From Paraburkholderia monticola (GTDB lineage: Bacteria > Pseudomonadota > Gammaproteobacteria > Burkholderiales > Burkholderiaceae), in NCBI RefSeq assembly GCF_001580545.1, contig NZ_LRBG01000038.1, forward strand, positions 682,001 through 746,000: a stretch of DNA of 64,000 bases, written 5' to 3'. Shown here piece by piece: positions 43,044 to 51,503 of the stretch. Position 1 is the first letter of the stretch. Each line of letters starts with the position of its first letter. A program made the translations under genes and the position numbers. Under the pieces are notes generated by a model, which saw only the letters and a program-made list of their open reading frames with translations, was not told where the DNA came from and made no database searches.

Positions 43044-46000
43044 TCAGTTGGACAGCGACAGATACTGCGACGTCAGCGGCACCGGCGGGAATGGCTGCAA
43101 GCCGGTCTGCTTGTTGAAGCTGTAGCGCACGTACACGGCCGCGAGCCACTCGCGATATTCGTAGGCGTTGCCGAGCGACGCGGTGGCCCCGACCGCGAGT
43201 TGCGGCGCGAGCTGATATTCGCCGACCGCGCTGATCGAATACGACACGCCGGTCTTGCTCTGGCCGGGGTAGACCTGGTTGCTCTGGAGGCCGTCAGGCG
43301 CGTTGTTGCTGCTCGCGAACGCCGCCGCGTTGGTTTGCCGGTTCGGGTCGGTCGGGAAGTAGTTGGACGGATCTTCGCGGTAATGCTGCACGCCGATCGA
43401 ACCCTTCACGTCGTACGTGAACAGCTCGTAGCGGCCGGACCATTCGACCGGCAGGTTCAGGATCACGTACTGCTGTGGGCTGAAATAGCCGCCCTGGCCG
43501 TACGTGAAGTACGACAGATTGCGGTTGTAGCCCATGATCGTCGTGTTGACGCCGAGCGTCAGCGTCATGTCGGCGTCCTTCAACAGACGCGTGTAGACGC
43601 CGCCGCCGCCCTTGACCGCGTTGTTGCTCGGCACGTTGTAGCCCATGTAGTGCTGGTACGCCGCGTTCACGTACAGACCGCTCGTGCCGTCGTCCCAACT
43701 GAGCGCGGCGCGCGCGCCGTTCGACGTCACGCCACCCCATTCGAGCCCGGCGCCCTGATCGCGCGCGCCCGCGTACGACAGCAGGCTGTCGGTCACCGCG
43801 CGGCGTGCGACCGCCAGCGAATACGACACCTTGTCGGTGATGCCGCCGTCGTACTCGGCGCCGCCGACGATGTTGGTCTCGCGGAAACCGATCGGCGTGA
43901 CGCCGATATCGCCGTTGATGCTGCGGCTCTCGTAACCGACCGACAATCCCACGCCACTGGCCGTCTGGCTGCCGTAGTTGTTGTTGCCGGCGGTCACGTT
44001 CGATTGCCCCGCGGGCGTCGACACGCCCCCGCCGAAGCGCGCCAGCGTCGTGGCGCTGTTCGAGGCGGTACCGGCGTCGAGCGTGACCGGCGTCGCGGTC
44101 ACGACCACATGACCGTTGCCGGCCTTGATGCGTCCCTGGATCGGCGCCTCGATGTCGGTGAGCGACGACAGGCCGTCCTCGCCCACGCGATTGCGGAAGA
44201 TCAGGCCCCCCGACACGGTGCTCGACTGCTCGCGATTGACTTGCGCAAGCTCTTCGGCGACGCCGAGCGTCTGCGCATTCGCGACGTTGGCCTGCGGGTT
44301 GTTCGGCGCGTTGGTGCCGGGCGGGTAGTACGGCTGCGCATAGCCGGCGGGCGGCTGCGGGATGTACGGCTGCTGCGCGTAGTAGCCCTGGTTCGGGTAG
44401 GGCTGATAAGGCTGCTGCTGCGGCGGGTACGGCTGGTAGGGCTGATACGGCTGATATGGCTGCGCGTAACCCTGCTGCTGCGGATAGGGCGGCTGCTGCT
44501 GCGCGTAGACCGGCGCGGCCTGGCTCGTTTTCGCGGTGCTCTTCTTCGTGCTCTTTTTCGTGGTCGTGCGGGTCGAGCCGTATGGCAGCGGCGTCGTCGA
44601 TGCGGCGTTGGCCTGCGCCTCGCGGGCGGCCGGCGACATCGGCCACGGGGTCGCCGCATAGCCGTCCTGCGCGCCGTACGGCTGCTGTGCATACGCTGGC
44701 TGCTGCGGATAAGGCTGCTGCGGGTAGGCTTGCTGCTGCGGGTAGGCTTGCTGTTGCGCATAGGGCTGCGCCTGCGCGTAGCCCGCGTTGTACTGCTGCT
44801 GCGGCTGCATCTGCTGCATCGGCGCCTGGCCTTGCGCCGGGTAAGGCTGCAACGGCGCGCCCGATTGGCTCGAACCGTAAGATTCCTGCCCGTAGCCACC
44901 GAGGTTGGCGTCGGAGCGCGGCGCCGCATTCGGATAGGCCTGCATCGGCGCCGTATAGGGCGCGGGCGGCGCGGCAGGCGCGTTATAAGGCGCGACGTAC
45001 GGCGCGGGCGGCGGGGGCGGCGGATAGTTCGGCACGGTCTGCGTCGGCAAAGGAGACTGCGTATTCAGGAACGGTTGCGCGGGGTGCGCGGCGTTGTCGG
45101 CGTCGCTCGAAGTCGCGATCGCCGTTTTGCCTTCGAATGGATTGGTGCCCGGCAGCGGCGTCGCGCCGATCTGGCTCATCGCGGCTTCCCAGCCGCGCGG
45201 CACGTTGGGCCCCGCGTTGCGGGGCGCGTTCGCCATCAGCGGCGTATTGGCCGCGACGAGCGAGCGTTGCAGATAGGTCGCCGCGAGCGACAGCTTGCCC
45301 TCGGCGCGGTACATGCGGCCCACGGTCGCGAGCACGCCCGGATCGTTGGGCGCGAGCGCGAGCGCCTGTTGCGCGAGCGTATCGGCGTAGCTGAACTGCC
45401 TCGAGCCGGCCGCGGCCGAGATCGCCGCCTGCAGCAGGCTCAGGTCGTCCGGGCGGCGTTGCAGCGCGACGCGAAAGCTCGTGAGCGCGTTGCGGTCGTC
45501 GCCCGCGCTCGCATACATGCGGCCGAGCGCGGCCTGCAGATCGGGGTTGTCGGGCATCGCGGCGAGCCACGGCGCGATCACGTCGTAGGCGCTCGCGAGA
45601 TCGCCGCGCTGGCGCACCGCATCGGCCTGGCGCACGACGATGCCGATGTTCAGGTTGTTGAAGTCGGTGCGCTGCTGCGGCGTCAGCTGCATGCCCTGCA
45701 ACTGGCGCATCACGGTGCCGAGTTCGGCCTGCTGGTTGGCCGCCGACAGAATGCCCGCGTATTGCAGCAGCAGGTCGGTGTTGCCGGGCGCCGCGCTCAT
45801 CGCGCCGCGCACGAGGCTGAGCGCGCGGGTCGGGTCGCCGGCCTGCTGGTACGCGGCGGCGATCACGCCGATCAGCTCGGGGCTGTTGCCGGCCACCGGC
45901 TCGGCGGCGCGCAGGGTCGCGATGGCCTGCTGGGCCTGGCCGTTGTGCGCCATGCGCGTCGCGAGCTCGGCCTGCTGATGCACCCACAGCCGATGCTGCA

Positions 46001-47744
46001 GCGTCGTCATCGCGTCGGTGCGGTCGGCGGGTGCAATGCGGTCGAGCTGTGCGAGACCGGTCGACCAGTCCTGCGTTTCCGCCGACAGCAGCGCGCTCGC
46101 GTAGAGGGCATCGGTCATGTTCGGATGCGTGGCGAGCAGGCCGTCCATCATGCTGCGGGCATTCGCGACCGCGCCCTGGCGCACGTAGATGCGCGCGAGG
46201 TCGAGCCGCAGCCAAGGGTCGTCGGGCTTGTTCAGCAGCGCGTCCTCGAACAGGCTGCGTGCGGTGCCGAGATCGCCGCGCGCTTCGGCCGCGCGGGCCT
46301 GCGCCGCCTGCGCCTCGCCGCGCAAACGGTCGATACCGCCGACCTTCGCCTGTTGCTCCGCGTTCAGTTGATTGGCGAACTGCAGCGCCTCATCGGCACG
46401 GCCCTGGGCGGCCAGCGCGCCGACCAGGCCGCGAATCGCGTCGGGATTGTCGGCCTGGCGGCGCAGCGCCATCCGGTACGCCTGCTCGGCGCCGGCCGGG
46501 TCGCCGTTGGCGAGCAGCATTTCGCCGAGCAGCACCTGCGCAGTCACGTCGGACGGATTCAGCGCGATCGCGCGCTCGAACAGCGACTTCGCCTTCGCGA
46601 ACTCGCCGTTGCTGCGCGCGCCGATCGCGTCGCTCGTGTAGGTCCAGTAGGTCGCGCTGTCGAGCGCGGATTTCCAGCGTGCCGGATTGGGGCCGCGCGA
46701 CGCGCGCTCGAGGTAGTTGCGCGCTTCGGAGAAGTGTTCCTGCTTCAGCGCGGCGATGCCCATGCCGCCGAGCGCGTCGGTGTCGTTGGGACTCGTCGCC
46801 AGCACCGACGAGAATTTCGCTTGCGCGGTCACGAGGTCGTCGCGATCGAGCGCGGCGAAGCCGTCGGCGATCACGCGGCCGCGCGCGTCGGCGGCGGCGT
46901 TTTGCTGCGCGCGGGCGCGCGCCGCGCTGTCCTGCTGCACCATCGATTCGTAGCGCGCCCTCACGGCGGCGTCGTCGCCGGCGGTCTGGAAATACGACTC
47001 GTAGAGCGCGGCGTCGGAGGGCCGCGCATCGAGCCATAGCAGCGCCTGGCGCCAGCTCTTTTTCGCCGCCGCGCCGACCGAGCTGTCGCCCGCGAGCTTT
47101 TGCAGACGCGCGATGCCGTCGCGCCGCGTGACGTCGCGATAGGTCAGATGCTGCGCGTACGCGAGCGTGTAGCGCGGGTCGTTCGGGTTGTCGCGCGCGA
47201 GCTGTTCGAGGCCGCGGCGCGCTTCGTCCCAGCCTTGGGGCGTCGCCGACAGCGCCTGGTAGTACTCCAGCTGCAGTTGGGGCGTGCCCGGCTTGCCGGC
47301 CAGCGCCTGCTGATACTGCTGCACCGCGCTCGCGGCCTGGCCCGCTTGCGCGAGCCGGCGCGCGTCGTTGATTGTCTGGTCGCGCGGGCTCGTTTCGCCG
47401 AGGCGGCGGCCGAGCTCATCGAGATTCGGATAGTTCGGCGCGACGGCCTTCAGGCGCGCGAGGTATTGCTGCGCGCCGGCGCCGTCCTTGCGGTCGGCGA
47501 GCACCATGCCCATGCCGAACAGGGCGTCGGGCTGCTTCGGATCGATACTGAGCACCTTCTGCCACGCCTGCTCGGCGAGGTCGCCGCGCTGATGCGACTG
47601 CCAGTACTTGCCCTGATCGATCAGCGCGGTCAGGGGATCTTTGGTCGCCTGCGCGAGCGCATCGGCCGCGGGCGTGGCCGCGCAGAAAACCGCGCCGACC
47701 GACAGCGCGATGCGCAGCGACACGGCGAGAGCGGTCAATCGCAT
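43044..47744 (-). CDS. bcsC: Cellulose synthase outer-membrane subunit BcsC
   Basis: A 1566-residue export protein, longer than E. coli BcsC (about 1157). A signal peptide (about 1-32) is followed by a TPR superhelix (about 35-870, many A-x-x-x-L-G/Y-A helices), a low-complexity linker (about 895-1150) and a C-terminal beta-barrel (about 1160-1566, BcsC domain beginning at AEELAQVNREQSSTVSGG). The TPR part spans the periplasm and the barrel lets the glucan out. The linker is unusual: long Pro/Gln/Tyr repeats with a Lys/Thr patch. It overlaps bcsZ by ten bases and is the last gene of the operon. Confidence 0.94.
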   Translation of the reverse strand: MRLTALAVSLRIALSVGAVFCAATPAADALAQATKDPLTALIDQGKYWQSHQRGDLAEQAWQKVLSIDPKQPDALFGMGMVLADRKDGAGAQQYLARLKAVAPNYPNLDELGRRLGETSPRDQTINDARRLAQAGQAASAVQQYQQALAGKPGTPQLQLEYYQALSATPQGWDEARRGLEQLARDNPNDPRYTLAYAQHLTYRDVTRRDGIARLQKLAGDSSVGAAAKKSWRQALLWLDARPSDAALYESYFQTAGDDAAVRARYESMVQQDSAARARAQQNAAADARGRVIADGFAALDRDDLVTAQAKFSSVLATSPNDTDALGGMGIAALKQEHFSEARNYLERASRGPNPARWKSALDSATYWTYTSDAIGARSNGEFAKAKSLFERAIALNPSDVTAQVLLGEMLLANGDPAGAEQAYRMALRRQADNPDAIRGLVGALAAQGRADEALQFANQLNAEQQAKVGGIDRLRGEAQAAQARAAEARGDLGTARSLFEDALLNKPDDPWLRLDLARIYVRQGAVANARSMMDGLLATHPNMTDALYASALLSAETQDWSTGLAQLDRIAPADRTDAMTTLQHRLWVHQQAELATRMAHNGQAQQAIATLRAAEPVAGNSPELIGVIAAAYQQAGDPTRALSLVRGAMSAAPGNTDLLLQYAGILSAANQQAELGTVMRQLQGMQLTPQQRTDFNNLNIGIVVRQADAVRQRGDLASAYDVIAPWLAAMPDNPDLQAALGRMYASAGDDRNALTSFRVALQRRPDDLSLLQAAISAAAGSRQFSYADTLAQQALALAPNDPGVLATVGRMYRAEGKLSLAATYLQRSLVAANTPLMANAPRNAGPNVPRGWEAAMSQIGATPLPGTNPFEGKTAIATSSDADNAAHPAQPFLNTQSPLPTQTVPNYPPPPPPAPYVAPYNAPAAPPAPYTAPMQAYPNAAPRSDANLGGYGQESYGSSQSGAPLQPYPAQGQAPMQQMQPQQQYNAGYAQAQPYAQQQAYPQQQAYPQQPYPQQPAYAQQPYGAQDGYAATPWPMSPAAREAQANAASTTPLPYGSTRTTTKKSTKKSTAKTSQAAPVYAQQQPPYPQQQGYAQPYQPYQPYQPYPPQQQPYQPYPNQGYYAQQPYIPQPPAGYAQPYYPPGTNAPNNPQANVANAQTLGVAEELAQVNREQSSTVSGGLIFRNRVGEDGLSSLTDIEAPIQGRIKAGNGHVVVTATPVTLDAGTASNSATTLARFGGGVSTPAGQSNVTAGNNNYGSQTASGVGLSVGYESRSINGDIGVTPIGFRETNIVGGAEYDGGITDKVSYSLAVARRAVTDSLLSYAGARDQGAGLEWGGVTSNGARAALSWDDGTSGLYVNAAYQHYMGYNVPSNNAVKGGGGVYTRLLKDADMTLTLGVNTTIMGYNRNLSYFTYGQGGYFSPQQYVILNLPVEWSGRYELFTYDVKGSIGVQHYREDPSNYFPTDPNRQTNAAAFASSNNAPDGLQSNQVYPGQSKTGVSYSISAVGEYQLAPQLAVGATASLGNAYEYREWLAAVYVRYSFNKQTGLQPFPPVPLTSQYLSLSN
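44295..45060 (-). repeat. Pro/Gln/Tyr-rich repeat region inside bcsC
   Basis: Repeated CTGCTGCGGGTA and GGCTGATAC-type units code, on the minus strand, for YPQQQA, YPQQP and QPY repeats and a PPPPPP run. A short TTTKKSTKKSTAKT patch interrupts them. Units are near-identical at DNA level, suggesting recent expansion. Confidence 0.75.
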
Positions 47745-48931
47745 GCGGTCCTCCAGGCGGGCACGAGACGGCCGGCTTCATCGAAGTGATAGCGGCCATC
47801 GATGAACCCCGTGCCGAACAGACCCAGCACACGATCGTAATACACCGGTTCGCGACCCGGCACGCTCGCGTCGAGCGCGGCGAGCCGCGTGCGCGCGAGG
47901 CCGAGGCCGTGCTCGTCGCCTAGCGTCTTGAAGTAAGGCGCGAGCGCGCCCCAGTAGCTGAGCGGGCCTTCGCCGCTCGACTCGCCGGTCGTCGACGAGA
48001 CCTTCTCGGGCGGGAAGCCGTTCTGCGCGACCTTCGCGCGCATGCCGCCGAGCGCGGCGAGCCACGGTTTGGCGAGCGGATCGGCGGGCGAGGCGAGGCC
48101 GGCCCACAGATAGACACGGATCGCGTCGTAGCTGCCGACGTCGCCGGTCTTAGGATCGACGACGAAGCGGCCGTTCTGCCAGGCCGCCCAGTCGGGCGCG
48201 AAGCCTTGCGGCGAGACGGTCTTGACGAACTGAAAGGCGTTGTCGGCGAGCTTGGCCCACGGGCCGTTTGGCAACTCATGCGCGAGCGCGCGCAGCACCG
48301 GCAGCGGCAGATAGCTCGGATTCAGGCGCGTCACGCTGCCGGTTTGGAAACCCTGTGGCCCCGGCAGCAGCATCGGCCCGAGGCCGGGCAGGCTCACGAC
48401 TTCGTCGCGCGCGATGCGCCCGGCGAGCGCTTCGCCGAGTTGCGTGTAGCCGGTGTCGTGCCACAGGCGCCCGGCCTCCAGCAGGTCGTAGGCGATCCAC
48501 AGATCGGAATCCGCCGCCGAATTCGGATCGAGCACGCCGTACGAGCCGTCGGGCTTCTTGCCCCATTGCCATGCCGGCAGCCGCAGATTCTGCGGGTCGA
48601 ACTGACCGCCCGCGAGATTCGCGCGGGTCCAGCCGAGTACTTTGTCGAAGCTCGCGCGGTCGTTGGCGACCAGCGCGAAAAAGAGCGCGTAGGACTGGCC
48701 TTCCGAAGTGGTCTGCTGGGCCGCCGTCGAGTAATCGATGACACGGCCGTCGGCCTGCACGAAGCGCGCGACGAAGCTGCGCCAGGCGCTCCAGTCGCCG
48801 CAGGCGGCGCCGTTCTGCGCGGCCTGGGCGGCGCCGCTCCAAGCCGCAAGACTCGCCGACGCCGCCAGGCCGATGCCAAGCGCCAGCGCAAAAGAGGTCC
48901 TTCTGTTGATCCGAAACCGCATACGAGTCAT
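47735..48931 (-). CDS. bcsZ: Periplasmic endo-beta-1,4-glucanase BcsZ (GH8)
   Basis: A 398-residue glycoside hydrolase family 8 cellulase belonging to cellulose operons. It trims or edits nascent glucan in the periplasm. A signal peptide covers about residues 1-37 (ending GAAQA). The catalytic acid is probably Glu77 in TSEGQSYALFFALVAND. Other family blocks are AADSDLWIAYDLLEAG and the IRVYLWAGL stretch. The length is normal (about 370 in E. coli). It lies between bcsB (10 bases) and bcsC (10-base overlap). Confidence 0.95.
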   Translation of the reverse strand: MTRMRFRINRRTSFALALGIGLAASASLAAWSGAAQAAQNGAACGDWSAWRSFVARFVQADGRVIDYSTAAQQTTSEGQSYALFFALVANDRASFDKVLGWTRANLAGGQFDPQNLRLPAWQWGKKPDGSYGVLDPNSAADSDLWIAYDLLEAGRLWHDTGYTQLGEALAGRIARDEVVSLPGLGPMLLPGPQGFQTGSVTRLNPSYLPLPVLRALAHELPNGPWAKLADNAFQFVKTVSPQGFAPDWAAWQNGRFVVDPKTGDVGSYDAIRVYLWAGLASPADPLAKPWLAALGGMRAKVAQNGFPPEKVSSTTGESSGEGPLSYWGALAPYFKTLGDEHGLGLARTRLAALDASVPGREPVYYDRVLGLFGTGFIDGRYHFDEAGRLVPAWRTACD

Positions 48932-48941
48932 ATCCGTTCCA

Positions 48942-51500
48942 TCATTCCTTCAGTCGACGCGCGGCGAGCGCGCGCAGCGTCCGGTAGCACAGGCCCGCGA
49001 TGATCAGCGCGGCGAGCACGCCGCCGAACAGCAGCAGGAGCGGGTGCGACGACAGCGCCCAGCGCAGGTACTCCTGCGGCGACAGACGGCCGACATAGTA
49101 TGCGGTGCCGTTCGACGTGATGGTGACGTCGCGGCCGTGGATCACGGCCATCGCGCCTTGAATCTTCGGCAGCACGTCGGCGTCGAGCAGCGCGGCGGAC
49201 AGATCGGCGTCCGACTGGCCGGCCGCGCTGACCAGCGCGACCGCGCTGCGGCCTCGCTGCAGCGGCGACTCGAAGCCGGTCAGGAGCGCCGCGCCGTTCG
49301 AACTGACCATCGTCAGATCGGCGCGCGCGGGCGCGCGCTCGACGCCGCGCTCGCCGTGCCACCAGTCCTCCAGCTTGAACACGAGGTCGGTCAGCTGGAA
49401 CGTGTGCGCGGCGCCGTCGCTGGAGAACGGCATCGACTTCGCCCAGGTCTGCAGCAACGGCTGCTTGCCGGGCGCGCCGAACACCAGCAGGTCCTTGTCC
49501 GCGAAGTGATCGACGTCGGCCGCATGCGTGACGGTGACGCCGGTGACCGGATAGCCGGTCGATTCGCCCATGCGGCCCATCGTCAGCAGATACAGGCTGA
49601 AGTCGCTCGGGTCGGCGTCGTCGGGCAGCACGGCGGCGGTCTCGGAGAGGTCCGCCATCCGCGTGAACGGGAAGCCGCTATTGGCGAACGCGGCCAGATC
49701 GGGCAGCGCCATGAAGTGCGGGAACGACGACAGGTCGATGGTCGAGTTCGGATCGATCGCGCCGACCACGTTTTGCAGCAGGCGGCCCGCGCATTCGCCG
49801 GTGTTCGGGATGTCGTAGTAGAAGTGCAGGCGCAGTTGGGTGCGCGGCGTCAGCAGCAGCGGCGGGATGCGGATGTTGCGGCGCGCCTCGGCGGTGCCGT
49901 CGGACGCCACGAGGTTGAAGTAGCGGCTCAACTCGAAGATCGAGGCCGCGCGCGACGGAATCGGCAGCGCCTGCACGAAGCCGTTGTTCACGCTGATGTT
50001 CAGCGACGAGCGGTCGCGTGCCGGCCGCACCGTGTAGCGGTAGCGCAGATCGATCGGCGCGCCGCGCGTGTGCCACATGAACAGATCGGGCGGCACGCGC
50101 ATGTTGATGCGCACCGCGTCGGCGTCGTAGCCGAACACGGTCAGGTCTTTCGGATCGGCGAGCTCGCCGAAGCGCACGGCACGGTCGGTCGGCAGCCAGT
50201 TCGGCGCGTCGTACGGCACGCGCGGCGTGATCTCGTTGAGTGCCGTAATCGTCGCGCTCGGGCCGGACAGCGTGCTATGGCCGATCCCGAGCGACTTCGC
50301 GGCAGTCTTCAGCTCGGCTTCGGTGCGCCCGAGCACGAGCAGCAGCTTGCCGCGCGCGTTCGCGTCGCGCTCGACCACGGTGACGGTCGGGCCGGTGATC
50401 TCGGGAATCGTCACGCCGGCCGGATGCTGATCGCTCGTCGCGAACACGACTGCGTTGCCTGACAGCGGCACGTTGTCGAGCTGCGCGGGAAACACCGCGC
50501 CGCGATAGCCGGCGAGCGAGCCGAACCACGACGCGACGATGCCGGCCGCTTCGAGCGTGCCGTTGCCCGGCTTCTGCGCGAACACGAACGGCAGTTCGAG
50601 GCGGCGCACGTCGCGGCGGTCGAAGAACGGTTGCGGCAGCGCGGCCAGCTCCGGCTTGGTCGCGAGCGACGAGTAGGTCAGGTCGAGCGAGCTCGCGTTG
50701 CTGATCGTCGCCCACAGCGACGAGTGCGCGGGGTCTTCGCAGGCGGTCGTGTAATGGCCGATCAGCTGCAGGTTCAGGTGGTTGAAGTCGGTGATGAAGC
50801 GCGGATCGATCGAGACGTCGCGCGCGACCAGCATGCCGGCCTGCTCGTGCGGCAGCGGTAGCGTGGCCGCGACTTCGCCGTTGAGCAGCACCTTCAGCTG
50901 CGACAGGTTCGCCAGCAGCGCGGGCGAGTAGCTGTAGATCAGATGCAGCGTCGCGCCGGTCACGACCTCGTCGGCACGCACCGAGAACGCGATGCCGTTC
51001 TGGCCGTCGACGCCGCGCAACTGCAGCGGATCGAGCGCGCCGAAGTCGGCGAACGTCAGCGTCTGGCGGCGCCCGCCCGGCACCAGCGTGCCCGGCTCGG
51101 CGGTGGTGGGCGTGCGCATGCCGAGCGCCTTCACCGACGACGCCCCGAGCGCGGGCGTCGGCGTGGCGAGCGCGCCCTGGGCGATCGCGTTCGGATCGAA
51201 CGGCACGGCGGGGCCCGGCGCGGGCACGTTGCCGACGCCGGTCGCGACCTGCGCCACGCCAGCGGTCGCCACCGCGGCCGAGGCCGGCTTGGCCGCCGCG
51301 GTGGCCGCCGCGGTCGCCGCTTCAGCCAGCGGCACGAACGACACCAGCGCAGTCTGCAGCGCGAGCCAGCAGGCGATGCCACGCATGACTCGCCGCGAGC
51401 GCGGGGAGCCCTGGCGGGCAAAAAAGCGCGATTGGGCTCCAGTGCTGTTGCGCCCGTGAGCCGGACGTTCGAGATTGTCCTTCGCTATCCTGTTGCCCAT
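48942..51500 (-). CDS. bcsB: Cellulose synthase periplasmic subunit BcsB
   Basis: An 852-residue periplasmic partner of BcsA, with carbohydrate-binding and flavodoxin-like repeats that guide the glucan and a C-terminal membrane anchor (about 818-840, LLLLFGGVLAALIIAGL). The N-terminus has a long basic stretch before the signal helix. An ATG at 51386 (MRGIACWLALQ) would give a cleaner signal peptide and is a real alternative start. Ala-rich low-complexity sequence follows. The gene begins three bases after the bcsA stop, so translation is probably coupled. Confidence 0.94.
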   Translation of the reverse strand: MGNRIAKDNLERPAHGRNSTGAQSRFFARQGSPRSRRVMRGIACWLALQTALVSFVPLAEAATAAATAAAKPASAAVATAGVAQVATGVGNVPAPGPAVPFDPNAIAQGALATPTPALGASSVKALGMRTPTTAEPGTLVPGGRRQTLTFADFGALDPLQLRGVDGQNGIAFSVRADEVVTGATLHLIYSYSPALLANLSQLKVLLNGEVAATLPLPHEQAGMLVARDVSIDPRFITDFNHLNLQLIGHYTTACEDPAHSSLWATISNASSLDLTYSSLATKPELAALPQPFFDRRDVRRLELPFVFAQKPGNGTLEAAGIVASWFGSLAGYRGAVFPAQLDNVPLSGNAVVFATSDQHPAGVTIPEITGPTVTVVERDANARGKLLLVLGRTEAELKTAAKSLGIGHSTLSGPSATITALNEITPRVPYDAPNWLPTDRAVRFGELADPKDLTVFGYDADAVRINMRVPPDLFMWHTRGAPIDLRYRYTVRPARDRSSLNISVNNGFVQALPIPSRAASIFELSRYFNLVASDGTAEARRNIRIPPLLLTPRTQLRLHFYYDIPNTGECAGRLLQNVVGAIDPNSTIDLSSFPHFMALPDLAAFANSGFPFTRMADLSETAAVLPDDADPSDFSLYLLTMGRMGESTGYPVTGVTVTHAADVDHFADKDLLVFGAPGKQPLLQTWAKSMPFSSDGAAHTFQLTDLVFKLEDWWHGERGVERAPARADLTMVSSNGAALLTGFESPLQRGRSAVALVSAAGQSDADLSAALLDADVLPKIQGAMAVIHGRDVTITSNGTAYYVGRLSPQEYLRWALSSHPLLLLFGGVLAALIIAGLCYRTLRALAARRLKE

Positions 51501-51503
51501 AGA

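Noticed and set aside
43017-47039. 1340-codon plus-strand open frame antisense to bcsC
   Set aside because: Arg/His/Gly-rich composition without domains, created by GC-rich third positions; bcsC on the other strand has signal peptide, TPRs and barrel.
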